Assembly: GCF_016522065.1 (NCBI RefSeq)
Contig: NZ_JAEHFV010000002.1
Coordinates: forward strand, 434,001-498,000
Source: Flavobacterium agrisoli
GTDB taxonomy: Bacteria; Bacteroidota; Bacteroidia; Flavobacteriales; Flavobacteriaceae
Direction: 5' to 3'
Length of the DNA: 64,000 nt
The translations under genes were made by a program, and so were the position numbers. Of the stretch, positions 46,346 through 54,169 are shown in pieces. The notes under the pieces are model-generated. The model had not been told where the DNA came from. It was given only the letters and a program-made list of their open reading frames with translations, and did not search any database. Each line of letters begins with the position of its first letter. Position 1 is the first letter of the stretch.

Positions 46346-48028
46346 TTAGTTGGAACCATTTAAAATTTGCTCTAATATTTTAATGGTTATCAAATAAGTA
46401 GGTTTTACCCCAGTTGTTCCTAAACCACCAGAAGCTAAGGTGCTTCCTGTTTCTAACGGATTATCCGAGGCGTAGTACGCATATCGAACTTTAACATTGT
46501 TCGGAATGCTTTTTCTGATTTTAGAAGCTGATTGAATCGCTTTTTGATAATACGATCCTTCCATTTCTAAACCGATTACACCCCAAGTGGACTGATGAAA
46601 AAACTTAAGCAATTCTCGATTTTGAAGCGACGTTCCTAAAACAGTTACCATCGCACCTTCGTATACGTCGATCCCGTTGCCTTCTAACATAGCACCCGTA
46701 AGCTCGTTTTCAAAAAAGTAATTATCGGCCGTCCCTTCGTTTATATGCGCTGTCGGAATCATAATATCTCCTTTTCCTCCTTCTAAAATTCCTGCTTTTC
46801 CCATAATCGAAACCGATTGTACATTAAGCAACGTATCTTTTTTGTAGGGTTTTAAAAGCTCATCGACCGTTTCATAAGCTTGCTCTCCAAAAGCATAATC
46901 CATTACAATAATTACTGGTTGTGGTTCTTTTACTTTAGCTTTTGGAAAAGCCGTTAGACTCCAATCAATTTTAGCAGTATCAAAAATTTGCACATCGATA
47001 TTCGTCCCCGAAGTGTCGGGTAAAAAAATCATTCCGTTTTTTTCGGCCAAAGTTGCTACTTGTTTTCGAATATCATTTGCACCCGATTTGCTTAATTCTT
47101 CATAAATAACAAAATCGGCTTTGCCTTTAAATTTTGATTTTAACAAAGGCGTTGCAAAAAGCGAATTCATAACACTGTGCATATTGGCACTAATAACATG
47201 AATAGGACGGTCTAAAAGTTGTTGTTCTTTCAGGACTTCTTTGATATTCGTAGCCCAAATTTCTCCGTGAATATGATGTCCCAAACGTTCTCTCAAAATC
47301 GGACTAAACGTAATGGTTCGTTTGTTGTTTTCTAAAACCTCTTCAATGGCTAACTTTCCTAGCCAATAAATAACATGCAAAAAGCGATCTGGATTTTTTT
47401 CTGAGGCAAATGCATCGTAAATATCCAATATTTCTTCGAAAGCACGACCTAACACATTAGCAACATGCGAAATAGCAATTTCTTTATCAACCAGCGAGAG
47501 TTTTTTGGTTTGTTGCACGGCCGCTTCTAATTTTAACCAATCGCGCGATAATTCGCCCGAATCATCTAATAAAACACGGTTTTTAATTTTATGCGATTCG
47601 ATAAAAATAAACGTCAAATGCGTTAAAATATCATAAATATCCGATCTTCCTCGGGTAATCTCCACATTCATTTGTTCAGCATCAATGCGGTAACAATTAC
47701 GTTTTCTTTTGGGTGGAACAATGGCTTCAAAATGCGATTTAGAATAACCTTCATCCGAAGTTAAATTAATAAATCGGCATTGCTCAATTCCGATTGGTAA
47801 ACGTTCAATCACGTACAGCAATCCGTTTAATTCTACTTTTTCATCGCCTATAAATCCGTAAATTTCTGGACGTAAAGCCAATAAGGCTTCTCGTAAAGTA
47901 TCGCCAGAAACACCCATTGGTTTGTAAAAACCACGATTAAATAAATGGCGCATTGTAATGTACATTTTTTCAATTGCTGCCGATGATTCTTGCGCTCTAG
48001 TGCGGTATATGTGTTTGGTTTCTGCCAT
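46346..48028 (-). CDS. DUF6909-type protein with C-terminal nucleoside-phosphorylase-like region
   Basis: The 560-aa cytosolic protein has an N-terminal part of helices (about 1-270) with no recognised motif. From about residue 370 it shows features of the purine nucleoside phosphorylase fold: VIIVMDYAFGEQAYETVDEL, a glycine-rich MGKAGILEGGKGDIMIP, and GVIGLEMEGSYYQKAI, where the family's M-E-x-E ribose-binding motif appears as LEMEG. Its reaction is unknown; AMP nucleosidases share this fold. Highly conserved in Flavobacteriaceae as I recall. It lies 104 bp from GH3. Confidence 0.6.
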   Translation of the reverse strand: MAETKHIYRTRAQESSAAIEKMYITMRHLFNRGFYKPMGVSGDTLREALLALRPEIYGFIGDEKVELNGLLYVIERLPIGIEQCRFINLTSDEGYSKSHFEAIVPPKRKRNCYRIDAEQMNVEITRGRSDIYDILTHLTFIFIESHKIKNRVLLDDSGELSRDWLKLEAAVQQTKKLSLVDKEIAISHVANVLGRAFEEILDIYDAFASEKNPDRFLHVIYWLGKLAIEEVLENNKRTITFSPILRERLGHHIHGEIWATNIKEVLKEQQLLDRPIHVISANMHSVMNSLFATPLLKSKFKGKADFVIYEELSKSGANDIRKQVATLAEKNGMIFLPDTSGTNIDVQIFDTAKIDWSLTAFPKAKVKEPQPVIIVMDYAFGEQAYETVDELLKPYKKDTLLNVQSVSIMGKAGILEGGKGDIMIPTAHINEGTADNYFFENELTGAMLEGNGIDVYEGAMVTVLGTSLQNRELLKFFHQSTWGVIGLEMEGSYYQKAIQSASKIRKSIPNNVKVRYAYYASDNPLETGSTLASGGLGTTGVKPTYLITIKILEQILNGSN

Positions 48029-48132
48029 ATTTTTTTAATTTTAAAACAAAAGAAAGATACTAACTTTCGGTATTTGTAAAGCGAATTTAGTAAAATACAT
48101 TGGTTAAATTTGGATTAAGAATAACCTCTTTT

Positions 48133-49623
48133 TTAGAGTATTTGTAGTTTATCCGCAATCTCGCGGTGATTGGCTAATCGCGGAATTTTATTTTGTCCGC
48201 CCAATTTCCCGATGGATTTCATATAATCCTGAAAACCGTTTTTTACCACTTTGCTAATGACTACTTTTCGTAAAATATTACCGGTGATTAAATCGTCATA
48301 ATAAATATTTTGTTGGCGCATGGCATCGTCAATTTTTTGAGAAAATTGCTCTAAATCTGCTGGTTCGTTTTCAAATTCAATCAACCATTCGTGATAAGGC
48401 AAACCCGAAATAGGATTAATTTGCGGCGCCACGGTAAACTCATTAATGCGAACATCGGTTCCGTCCATAGCTAGTTTCATGGCATTCTCCACTTCGTTAC
48501 CAATAACATGCTCTCCAAAAGCCGAAATAAAATGTTTGATGCGTCCCGAAACAATAATTCGGTGGGGTTTTAAAGATGTAAACTGAACGGTATCGCCAAT
48601 ATTATAACCCCAAAGACCGGCATTGGTGGAAATGATCATGGCATAATTAACACCAAGTGCTACCTCGCCCACCCCAATTCTTTCGGGATTTTCTTCAAAA
48701 AACGAATCGGCTTTGATGAATTCATAAAAAATACCCGAATTCAATAAAAGCAACATTCCTTTTTCGGTTTGGGTATCTTGATACGCAAAAAATCCTTCAG
48801 AGGCAGGAAACACCTCAACGCTGTCCATTTTTCGTCCGATTAAATTTTCAAACTTGGCTCGGTAGGGTTCAAAATTAACGCCGCCATAAATGAAAAGCTG
48901 AAAATTTTTGAAAATTTCGGCTATTTTTTTGCCACCACTGTTTTGCTGCAAGCGTTCAAAATACATTTGTACCCAGGACGGAATTCCCGAAATTAACGTC
49001 ATGTTTTGATCAATCGTTTCGGCTACAATAGTGTCAATTTTTGTTTCCCAATCTTCAATGCAATTGGTTTCCCAAGATGGCAACCGGTTTTGTTGCAAAT
49101 ATTGTGGTACAAAATGCGCTGCAATGCCCGACAAACGACCGAATTTAATTCCGTTTTTCTCGGTCAAAATCGGACTTCCTTGTAAAAAAATCATTTTACC
49201 ATCCACAAAATCAGCATTTCCGGTTTCGTGTATGTAATGCAAAATGGCATTTCGTGACGCTTCGATGTGAAACGGCATCGACTCCTTGGTTAGCGGAATG
49301 TATTTGGCTCCCGAAGTTGTTCCGGACGTTTTGGCAAAATAAAGTGGTTTTCCTTTCCAGAGAATGTCTTTTTCTCCCAAACGAATTTTTTCGATATAGG
49401 ATTTAAAATCTTCATAATCCCGAATGGGAACTTGTTTTCTAAAATCTTCGACTGATTTGATTTGATCAAAATAATGGTCTTTACCAAATTCGGTGTTTGT
49501 AGCACTTCGGATTAAACTTTGAAAAACCTGTGCTTGCGTTTCCTCGGGTTTCATAGCCCAAGCACGTGTTTGAAAGTAAATTTTATAGGCAAATAATTTG
49601 GCTGCAGTTGATTTTATAGACAT
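48133..49623 (-). CDS. GH3-family acyl-adenylate ligase
   Basis: The 496-aa protein is a full-length member of the GH3 auxin-responsive-promoter family, which joins acids to amino acids via adenylates in plants. It has the phosphate loop FAKTSGTTSGAKYIPLT (about 100), the middle YGGVNFEPYRAKFE, PASEGFFAYQD and the nucleotide region YNIGDTVQFTSL. The bacterial substrate is unknown. It begins 1 bp after the stop of the gene upstream, so they are coexpressed. Confidence 0.87.
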   Translation of the reverse strand: MSIKSTAAKLFAYKIYFQTRAWAMKPEETQAQVFQSLIRSATNTEFGKDHYFDQIKSVEDFRKQVPIRDYEDFKSYIEKIRLGEKDILWKGKPLYFAKTSGTTSGAKYIPLTKESMPFHIEASRNAILHYIHETGNADFVDGKMIFLQGSPILTEKNGIKFGRLSGIAAHFVPQYLQQNRLPSWETNCIEDWETKIDTIVAETIDQNMTLISGIPSWVQMYFERLQQNSGGKKIAEIFKNFQLFIYGGVNFEPYRAKFENLIGRKMDSVEVFPASEGFFAYQDTQTEKGMLLLLNSGIFYEFIKADSFFEENPERIGVGEVALGVNYAMIISTNAGLWGYNIGDTVQFTSLKPHRIIVSGRIKHFISAFGEHVIGNEVENAMKLAMDGTDVRINEFTVAPQINPISGLPYHEWLIEFENEPADLEQFSQKIDDAMRQQNIYYDDLITGNILRKVVISKVVKNGFQDYMKSIGKLGGQNKIPRLANHREIADKLQIL

Positions 49624-49624
49624 G

Positions 49625-50128
49625 CTATTTTTTTGTTTTTTTGGTCTTGCTTTTTGTAGTTGCCGCTTCTTCTTTCGAAACGTTTTCTCGCAAATTCATT
49701 TCAGCTTGTGTTGCTTTCATTTCTTCTAACGGAATGTTTTCTTCGGCACTTGCCAAAATAGAATCTTTATTGAAAGACGCATATTCTAATTCGCCTTTTA
49801 AAACTTTTTGGATCGATCTTAAATACACTTCATTTTGATGTAAAAGTGTTTGCAACGAATCGGATTTTAAAGCCAATTGGGTGGCATTTTTTTTCAATTC
49901 GGTCGAAGAATATCCCGGAATATATTCGCGTAACGGACTAAAAGCAATAATAAATGTGGTAATTAAAATTAAAAATATGGCTCCGAGCGTTAGCGTTACA
50001 AAAACATTCATCAAATTAAGTTTAAACGAAACTATTTCTTCAAATGTGTCTTCGTTCAATATCACCAACCGGCGTTTATTAAACAACCGATGTTTGATGG
50101 GTATTTTCTTGCTGTTTTTGTCGGACAT
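49625..50128 (-). CDS. Membrane protein matching the N-terminus of an M23 peptidase, catalytic domain absent
   Basis: The 167-aa protein has a basic N-terminus, one membrane helix (FVTLTLGAIFLILITTFIIAF, about 42-62) and a short coiled-coil stretch. This closely recalls the first half of M23-family membrane peptidases of Flavobacteriaceae located beside GH3. Here it ends in a Lys/Thr tail (TTKSKTKKTKK) with no HxxxD or HxH motif. It may be a naturally short form acting as a scaffold. The promoter box lies just upstream. Confidence 0.6.
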   Translation of the reverse strand: MSDKNSKKIPIKHRLFNKRRLVILNEDTFEEIVSFKLNLMNVFVTLTLGAIFLILITTFIIAFSPLREYIPGYSSTELKKNATQLALKSDSLQTLLHQNEVYLRSIQKVLKGELEYASFNKDSILASAEENIPLEEMKATQAEMNLRENVSKEEAATTKSKTKKTKK

Positions 50129-50145
50129 TGTGATAATTTACTAAG

Positions 50146-50153
50146 CAAATATA
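50146..50153 (-). promoter_or_regulatory. -7 box of the truncated-peptidase/GH3 operon
   Basis: Minus-strand TATATTTG matches TAnnTTTG, 18 bp before the start codon at 50128. Confidence 0.45.
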
Positions 50154-50262
50154 CTAATTTATACTAGTCCTAAAACGTTAGAAATGGAATATCAAATGCT
50201 ATAAAATAAGAATTTATCAAATATTTAACGCTGCTAAAAATAAATATTTGAGCGCAATTGCA

Positions 50263-50292
50263 TTTGTTTATAACTAATTCTACCTACCTTTG
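50263..50292 (+). promoter_or_regulatory. Promoter of tatA
   Basis: TTTG (50263-50266), 18 bp, TACCTTTG (50285-50292): the best promoter match in the window in both boxes and spacing. It lies about 45 bp before the tatA start. Confidence 0.65.
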
Positions 50293-50337
50293 CCTAAATA
50301 AATATCAATTGGCTACGGCATATTAATTATTTTAATC

Positions 50338-50514
50338 ATGGGAAGATTAGGTGTTACAGAAATCCTTATTATAATTGCAGTTATTTTATTGCTTTTTGGA
50401 GGTAAAAAAATTCCAGAATTAATGAAAGGTTTAGGAAGCGGAATTAAAGAATTTAAAAACGCTGCTAAAGACGATCAAGATACTACTAAAAAAGAAAATA
50501 CTTCGAAAGAGTAA
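50338..50514 (+). CDS. tatA: Sec-independent protein translocase subunit TatA
   Basis: The 58-aa protein has one membrane helix ([20 protein letters not shown]), the hinge Phe-Gly, and the amphipathic helix ([20 protein letters not shown]), then a charged tail: the complete TatA layout. TatA forms the pore of the twin-arginine pathway for folded proteins. A client is probably the FAD oxidoreductase at 55657, whose leader carries SRRNFFK. tatC is not in the window. It has its own promoter and terminator. Confidence 0.93.
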   Translation: MGRLGVTEILIIIAVILLLFGGKKIPELMKGLGSGIKEFKNAAKDDQDTTKKENTSKE

Positions 50515-50534
50515 GTAATTAAATACTCTTTATT

Positions 50535-50580
50535 AAAAATCCAAACTGTTGTTTTTACAATTGCAGTTTGGATTTTTTTT
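50535..50580 (+). terminator. Intrinsic terminator after tatA
   Basis: AAAAATCCAAACTG (50535-50548) pairs with CAGTTTGGATTTTT (50564-50577), 14 bp, followed by T. Confidence 0.85.
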
Positions 50581-50652
50581 GTTTTTAAATTTAAAAATTT
50601 ATTGAGAAATGTAGTGCTAAAAAGGTATTTTTATACTCCCAAATCAATAAAA

Positions 50653-52050
50653 ATGAAAAAAATAATTGTCTTAGCCCTACTCCTTTGCGGCTATATTTCG
50701 CATTCGCAAACCCAATCATTTCCTGCCAATAAAACGTATGCAAATGGTATAATGGCAACTACTAAAAATAGCCAAGATGCTTTGGAAAGTTATTCCGTTT
50801 GGAAAACCAATTTTGTAGAATCCTGCTCTAATGGCCGTTATCGAATCAAATTTGATACGCCTTCGCAAACAGTTTCGGAAGGAATTGGATACGGCATGTT
50901 ATTATCGGCCTATATGGCGGATAAAACGCTTTTTGACGGACTTTGGCTTTATTATAAAGAAAATGTAAATGCAAATGGCGTGATGAATTGGAAAATTAAT
51001 GGTTGCTCTGGAATTGCAGGCGCAAATGGCGCCACTGATGCCGAATTAGATGTTGCTTTTGCCCTAATTGTTGCCGATTATCAATGGGCAAATGCGGGCG
51101 TTATCAAGTATAAAAATGAGGCTAAAAACTTAATTACTACCATTAAAAATCATGAAGTTGAAGCTAGTACTTTTGTCTTAAAACCCGGCGATGCTTTTGG
51201 TGGAAGTCAACTAACAAATCCCTCTTACTTTGCTCCGGCCTATTACCGTTCTTTTGGAACGTTTACTAACGATATTACTTTTTGGAATCAAGTGGCCGAC
51301 AAAGCTTATACTATAATCAATCATAATCTAACTCAAAATAAAGCCGTTGGTAGTTTGGTTTCGGATTGGTGCGATGCTTCTGGAAATTATTCGTCTCAAG
51401 CTTCGGGTTACGCTAATTCAGGGAAAAACTACGGTTATGATGCGGCCAGAACTCCTTGGAGAATTGCAGTTGATTATTTATGGTACGGCACTCCAGAAGC
51501 CAAATCCTATTCCAAAAAATCATCTGATTTTGTTCGAGTGACTTTGGGCGGGACTTCTAATATCAAAGACGGTTACAACCAAAATGGAACCGCTAGCGGA
51601 CAATGGCATAATGCTACTTTTGTTGGAGCTTTTGCCTGTGCTGCAATGGGTGGTGATAATCAAACGCATTTGGATGCTTCCTATACTGATTTAAAGAATT
51701 TGAATGAACCCAACAGTTATTTTAATCATACGCTGAAAACCTTGTATTTATTGGCTCTAACAGGTAATTTTTATTTGCCTCCTACTGTAACTTTGGCAGC
51801 TGATTCTTTTGAAATTGAGCAATCAATTGTAAAGATTTATCCCAATCCAACAGCAGATTATTTTACTGTAAATTCACCCGAAGCATCAATAATTTCGGTT
51901 TTTACTTCATCAGGAAGCCTAATAAAACAACAAAAAGTCACCTCCGAAACTACTGAAATTAATCTTTCAAATTATTCTTCTGGAGTATATTTCATTCAGA
52001 TAGATACTGAGGAATTTAAGACTATTACTAGAAAAGTGATTTTGAAGTAA
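50653..52050 (+). CDS. Secreted glycoside hydrolase family 8 enzyme with T9SS sorting domain
   Basis: The start is set at MKKIIVLALLLCGYISHSQ (50653), a proper signal peptide; an upstream start adds residues before it without purpose. The 465-aa product has the GH8 catalytic domain (about 30-370) with SEGIGYGMLLSAYM (general acid Glu) and ATDAELDVAFALIVADYQW (Asp). GH8 enzymes cut beta-1,4-glucans, xylan or chitosan. The C-terminal 75 residues are a type A T9SS sorting domain (KIYPNPTADYF ... YSSGVYFIQI ... TRKVILK), so it is secreted by the machinery that includes SprE and then cleaved or anchored. Confidence 0.9.
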   Translation: MKKIIVLALLLCGYISHSQTQSFPANKTYANGIMATTKNSQDALESYSVWKTNFVESCSNGRYRIKFDTPSQTVSEGIGYGMLLSAYMADKTLFDGLWLYYKENVNANGVMNWKINGCSGIAGANGATDAELDVAFALIVADYQWANAGVIKYKNEAKNLITTIKNHEVEASTFVLKPGDAFGGSQLTNPSYFAPAYYRSFGTFTNDITFWNQVADKAYTIINHNLTQNKAVGSLVSDWCDASGNYSSQASGYANSGKNYGYDAARTPWRIAVDYLWYGTPEAKSYSKKSSDFVRVTLGGTSNIKDGYNQNGTASGQWHNATFVGAFACAAMGGDNQTHLDASYTDLKNLNEPNSYFNHTLKTLYLLALTGNFYLPPTVTLAADSFEIEQSIVKIYPNPTADYFTVNSPEASIISVFTSSGSLIKQQKVTSETTEINLSNYSSGVYFIQIDTEEFKTITRKVILK

Positions 52051-52177
52051 ATCAATCATAAAATTTTTCTTTAAATCCTTTCGTTACTTTTTGTTAAAAG
52101 AAATTATTCTTCTTTATTAAAATTAATTACATTCGCTTTTAATAAAATATTAACATTTGGATTGCCCCAGTTTTTAA

Positions 52178-52540
52178 ATGACAGCACCAACCTATTCGCC
52201 AGGCTTGCATAAATTACTTACACTTGAAGTCACAAATACTTCTAAACTTACCCGTAGTGATTTATTTGTTGCTTTTACAGCAAGTATACTTCAAAAATAC
52301 CAATTAGAAAAAGTTGGGCTTAGTATTCATGATTTTGAAAACCAAAGCTTTACCATTGCCTTTTGTTTGAAAGAATCTCATCTTTGTGTACATACTTGGC
52401 CAGAATTTAACCAACTCACTTTGGATATTTATTTATGCAATTACATGGTCGATAATTCGGAAAAAGTACGTGAAATTGCTCAAGAATATATCCGCTTTTT
52501 TGAAGCAACTATTATTAAAGATTTTGAAATTAACCGATAG
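52178..52540 (+). CDS. S-adenosylmethionine decarboxylase-like protein
   Basis: The 120-aa protein is of the short prokaryotic AdoMetDC class. The self-cleavage site is intact: KESHLCVHTWPEF with Glu66-Ser67, where Ser67 becomes the pyruvoyl group. His72 follows, and Cys87 in DIYLCNY may be the proton donor. The product, decarboxylated AdoMet, is the aminopropyl donor for polyamine synthesis. It is the first of seven tightly packed genes and lies 3 bp before the DUF4178 gene. The aminopropyltransferase-like gene of the same operon would use its product. Confidence 0.85.
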   Translation: MTAPTYSPGLHKLLTLEVTNTSKLTRSDLFVAFTASILQKYQLEKVGLSIHDFENQSFTIAFCLKESHLCVHTWPEFNQLTLDIYLCNYMVDNSEKVREIAQEYIRFFEATIIKDFEINR

Positions 52541-52543
52541 TTT

Positions 52544-53746
52544 ATGATCGTTCCTTGTTTTAATTGTAATAAAACTACCACACTTGAGGTTGCTTTTGAA
52601 GTGGAAACCTTTGCTTGCCCTAATTGTAATTATGTTTATAAAGATACGCGTGATGTTGGACTCAAATTTCATAGTAAACTAAGGCAATATTATCCCTTTG
52701 TTGATAAATTTGATGTTGGAAAATCCGCTACTTTTGATGATAAAGAATACACTGTAACCGGAATTCTTATCAAAGAAAACAGAGGATTTGAATGGACAGA
52801 ATATATTTTAGAAGGAAAAGAAGGTAATTATTTATATCTTTCTGAAGCAGCTGGACATTGGATTATTTTAACCGAAATTGAATTTGATAAAAAAGTAGGC
52901 AATCATCCTTTAACTATTGAGCATGAAGATATAACTTATGATCGATTCGATTATTATTATCCAACATTAGTGACTGCAAAAGGTTTTTTTGATTTTGACA
53001 TTTACAATAAAATTGAACTTATTGAATATATCAACCCTCCTTTAATGCTTTCTTTTGAAAAATTTGGTCACGAGCAAACCGCTTTTTTGGGAAAACACAT
53101 TTCCAAGAATGATATCAAAAAAGCCTTTGGAACCTCTAACCTGCCATCCAAAAAAGGAATCGGGCAAGTACAGCCTTTTATATTCAATATTCGGAATTTA
53201 GGTTTGACCTTTTGCGGTGTTGCGGTATTGATTCTTATAACCAATTGGTATCTCAATAAAGACCGAGTTGAACAAAATGTTCTGAATACAGAAATTCTTT
53301 TTGACCAATATATCCGGAAAGATTACGTAACCTCTTCGTTTGATTTAAAAGGAAGTGCAGCACCATTATCTGTAAGAGTACATTCCAACGTTGATAATTC
53401 CTGGGCTAATGTACAAGTGGCTCTGATAAATGAAAGCACAGGCGAGGAAATTTATGCCAACAAAGACATCGAATACTATCACGGTTACACGGATGGCGAA
53501 AACTGGACCGAAGGAAATCCAACCGAAGAGTTCAATATATGCGGTGTGGCTGCTGGTAAATACCATCTGGCCATTACGCCAATGAAAGCTCCAGAAGACA
53601 TTCAAAATCAAAAGATACAAATTCAAGCCAACTGGTCCAGCCCTTCAATGAGAAATGTCTGGTTAGTCATTGTATTTATGATTGTTTTTGTTGTAGGAAT
53701 GTTTTATCTCGAAAGAAATTTTGAAGAAAGAAGATGGGCTGAATAA
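52544..53746 (+). CDS. Zinc-ribbon DUF4178 membrane protein
   Basis: The 400-aa protein begins with a zinc ribbon (CFNC at 5-8, CPNC at 25-28). A DUF4178 domain follows (about 60-190, GKSATFDDKEYTVTGILIKE and WTEYILEGKEGNYLYLSEAAG-HWIILTE). Two membrane helices (about 221-241 and 373-393) flank an extracytoplasmic beta domain of ~130 residues. DUF4178 is seen, as I recall, in operons with polyamine enzymes and DUF350, but its role is unknown. Second gene of the operon. Confidence 0.75.
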   Translation: MIVPCFNCNKTTTLEVAFEVETFACPNCNYVYKDTRDVGLKFHSKLRQYYPFVDKFDVGKSATFDDKEYTVTGILIKENRGFEWTEYILEGKEGNYLYLSEAAGHWIILTEIEFDKKVGNHPLTIEHEDITYDRFDYYYPTLVTAKGFFDFDIYNKIELIEYINPPLMLSFEKFGHEQTAFLGKHISKNDIKKAFGTSNLPSKKGIGQVQPFIFNIRNLGLTFCGVAVLILITNWYLNKDRVEQNVLNTEILFDQYIRKDYVTSSFDLKGSAAPLSVRVHSNVDNSWANVQVALINESTGEEIYANKDIEYYHGYTDGENWTEGNPTEEFNICGVAAGKYHLAITPMKAPEDIQNQKIQIQANWSSPSMRNVWLVIVFMIVFVVGMFYLERNFEERRWAE

Positions 53747-53757
53747 CAACTAATTAT

Positions 53758-53937
53758 ATGGAAAAAATTATACCTTTTATAAAAAATAACTACCTCGCTC
53801 TGCTAATAGGATTATTTTTCTATGGCCTTTTTGTTTATTATAATACGTCGGGAAACCAAATCTGCGATTGCGAATCGACAGAAAATTACAAACCAAATAA
53901 CAACCGAACGAGTGTAAACCGTTTTTATCACAAATAA
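53758..53937 (+). CDS. 59-aa single-helix membrane protein of the polyamine-type operon
   Basis: ATG at 53758, stop at 53937. One membrane helix (YLALLIGLFFYGLFVYY, about 12-28), then a short extracytoplasmic tail with the Cys pair QICDCES and a basic end. Not recognised. Placed between the DUF4178 and DUF350 genes with gaps of 11 and 16 bp. Its size and position suggest a small subunit of the complex. Its codon use matches its neighbours. Confidence 0.6.
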   Translation: MEKIIPFIKNNYLALLIGLFFYGLFVYYNTSGNQICDCESTENYKPNNNRTSVNRFYHK

Positions 53938-53953
53938 TTAAAACCAAAATATT

Positions 53954-54169
53954 ATGGAATTTATAACTATGAGACCCATTTTAGCTTCAATTGTTTTTTC
54001 AATAATTGGAATTGCTATTCTTTTGATAGCTTATTTTATCATTGAAAAATTGACTCCTGAAAACACTTGGCAACAAATTTCAAAAAATAATAATGTGGCT
54101 TTGGCAATTGTTTTTGGAGCCTTTATCATTGGAATTTCCATGATTATTAGTGCCGCAATTCATGGGTAA
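53954..54169 (+). CDS. DUF350 family small membrane protein
   Basis: The 71-aa protein has two membrane helices (about 9-32 and 46-67) and the DUF350 pattern: IEKLTPENTWQQISKNNNVALAIVFGAFIIGISMI. Full DUF350 proteins often have two such halves, so this is a single-repeat form. Function unknown. Its stop overlaps the start of the spermidine-synthase-like gene by 8 bp. Confidence 0.8.
   Translation: MEFITMRPILASIVFSIIGIAILLIAYFIIEKLTPENTWQQISKNNNVALAIVFGAFIIGISMIISAAIHG

Noticed and set aside
53954..54169. MotA/ExbB-type proton channel reading of the DUF350 gene
   Set aside because: Only two helices and no conserved charged residue of that family.
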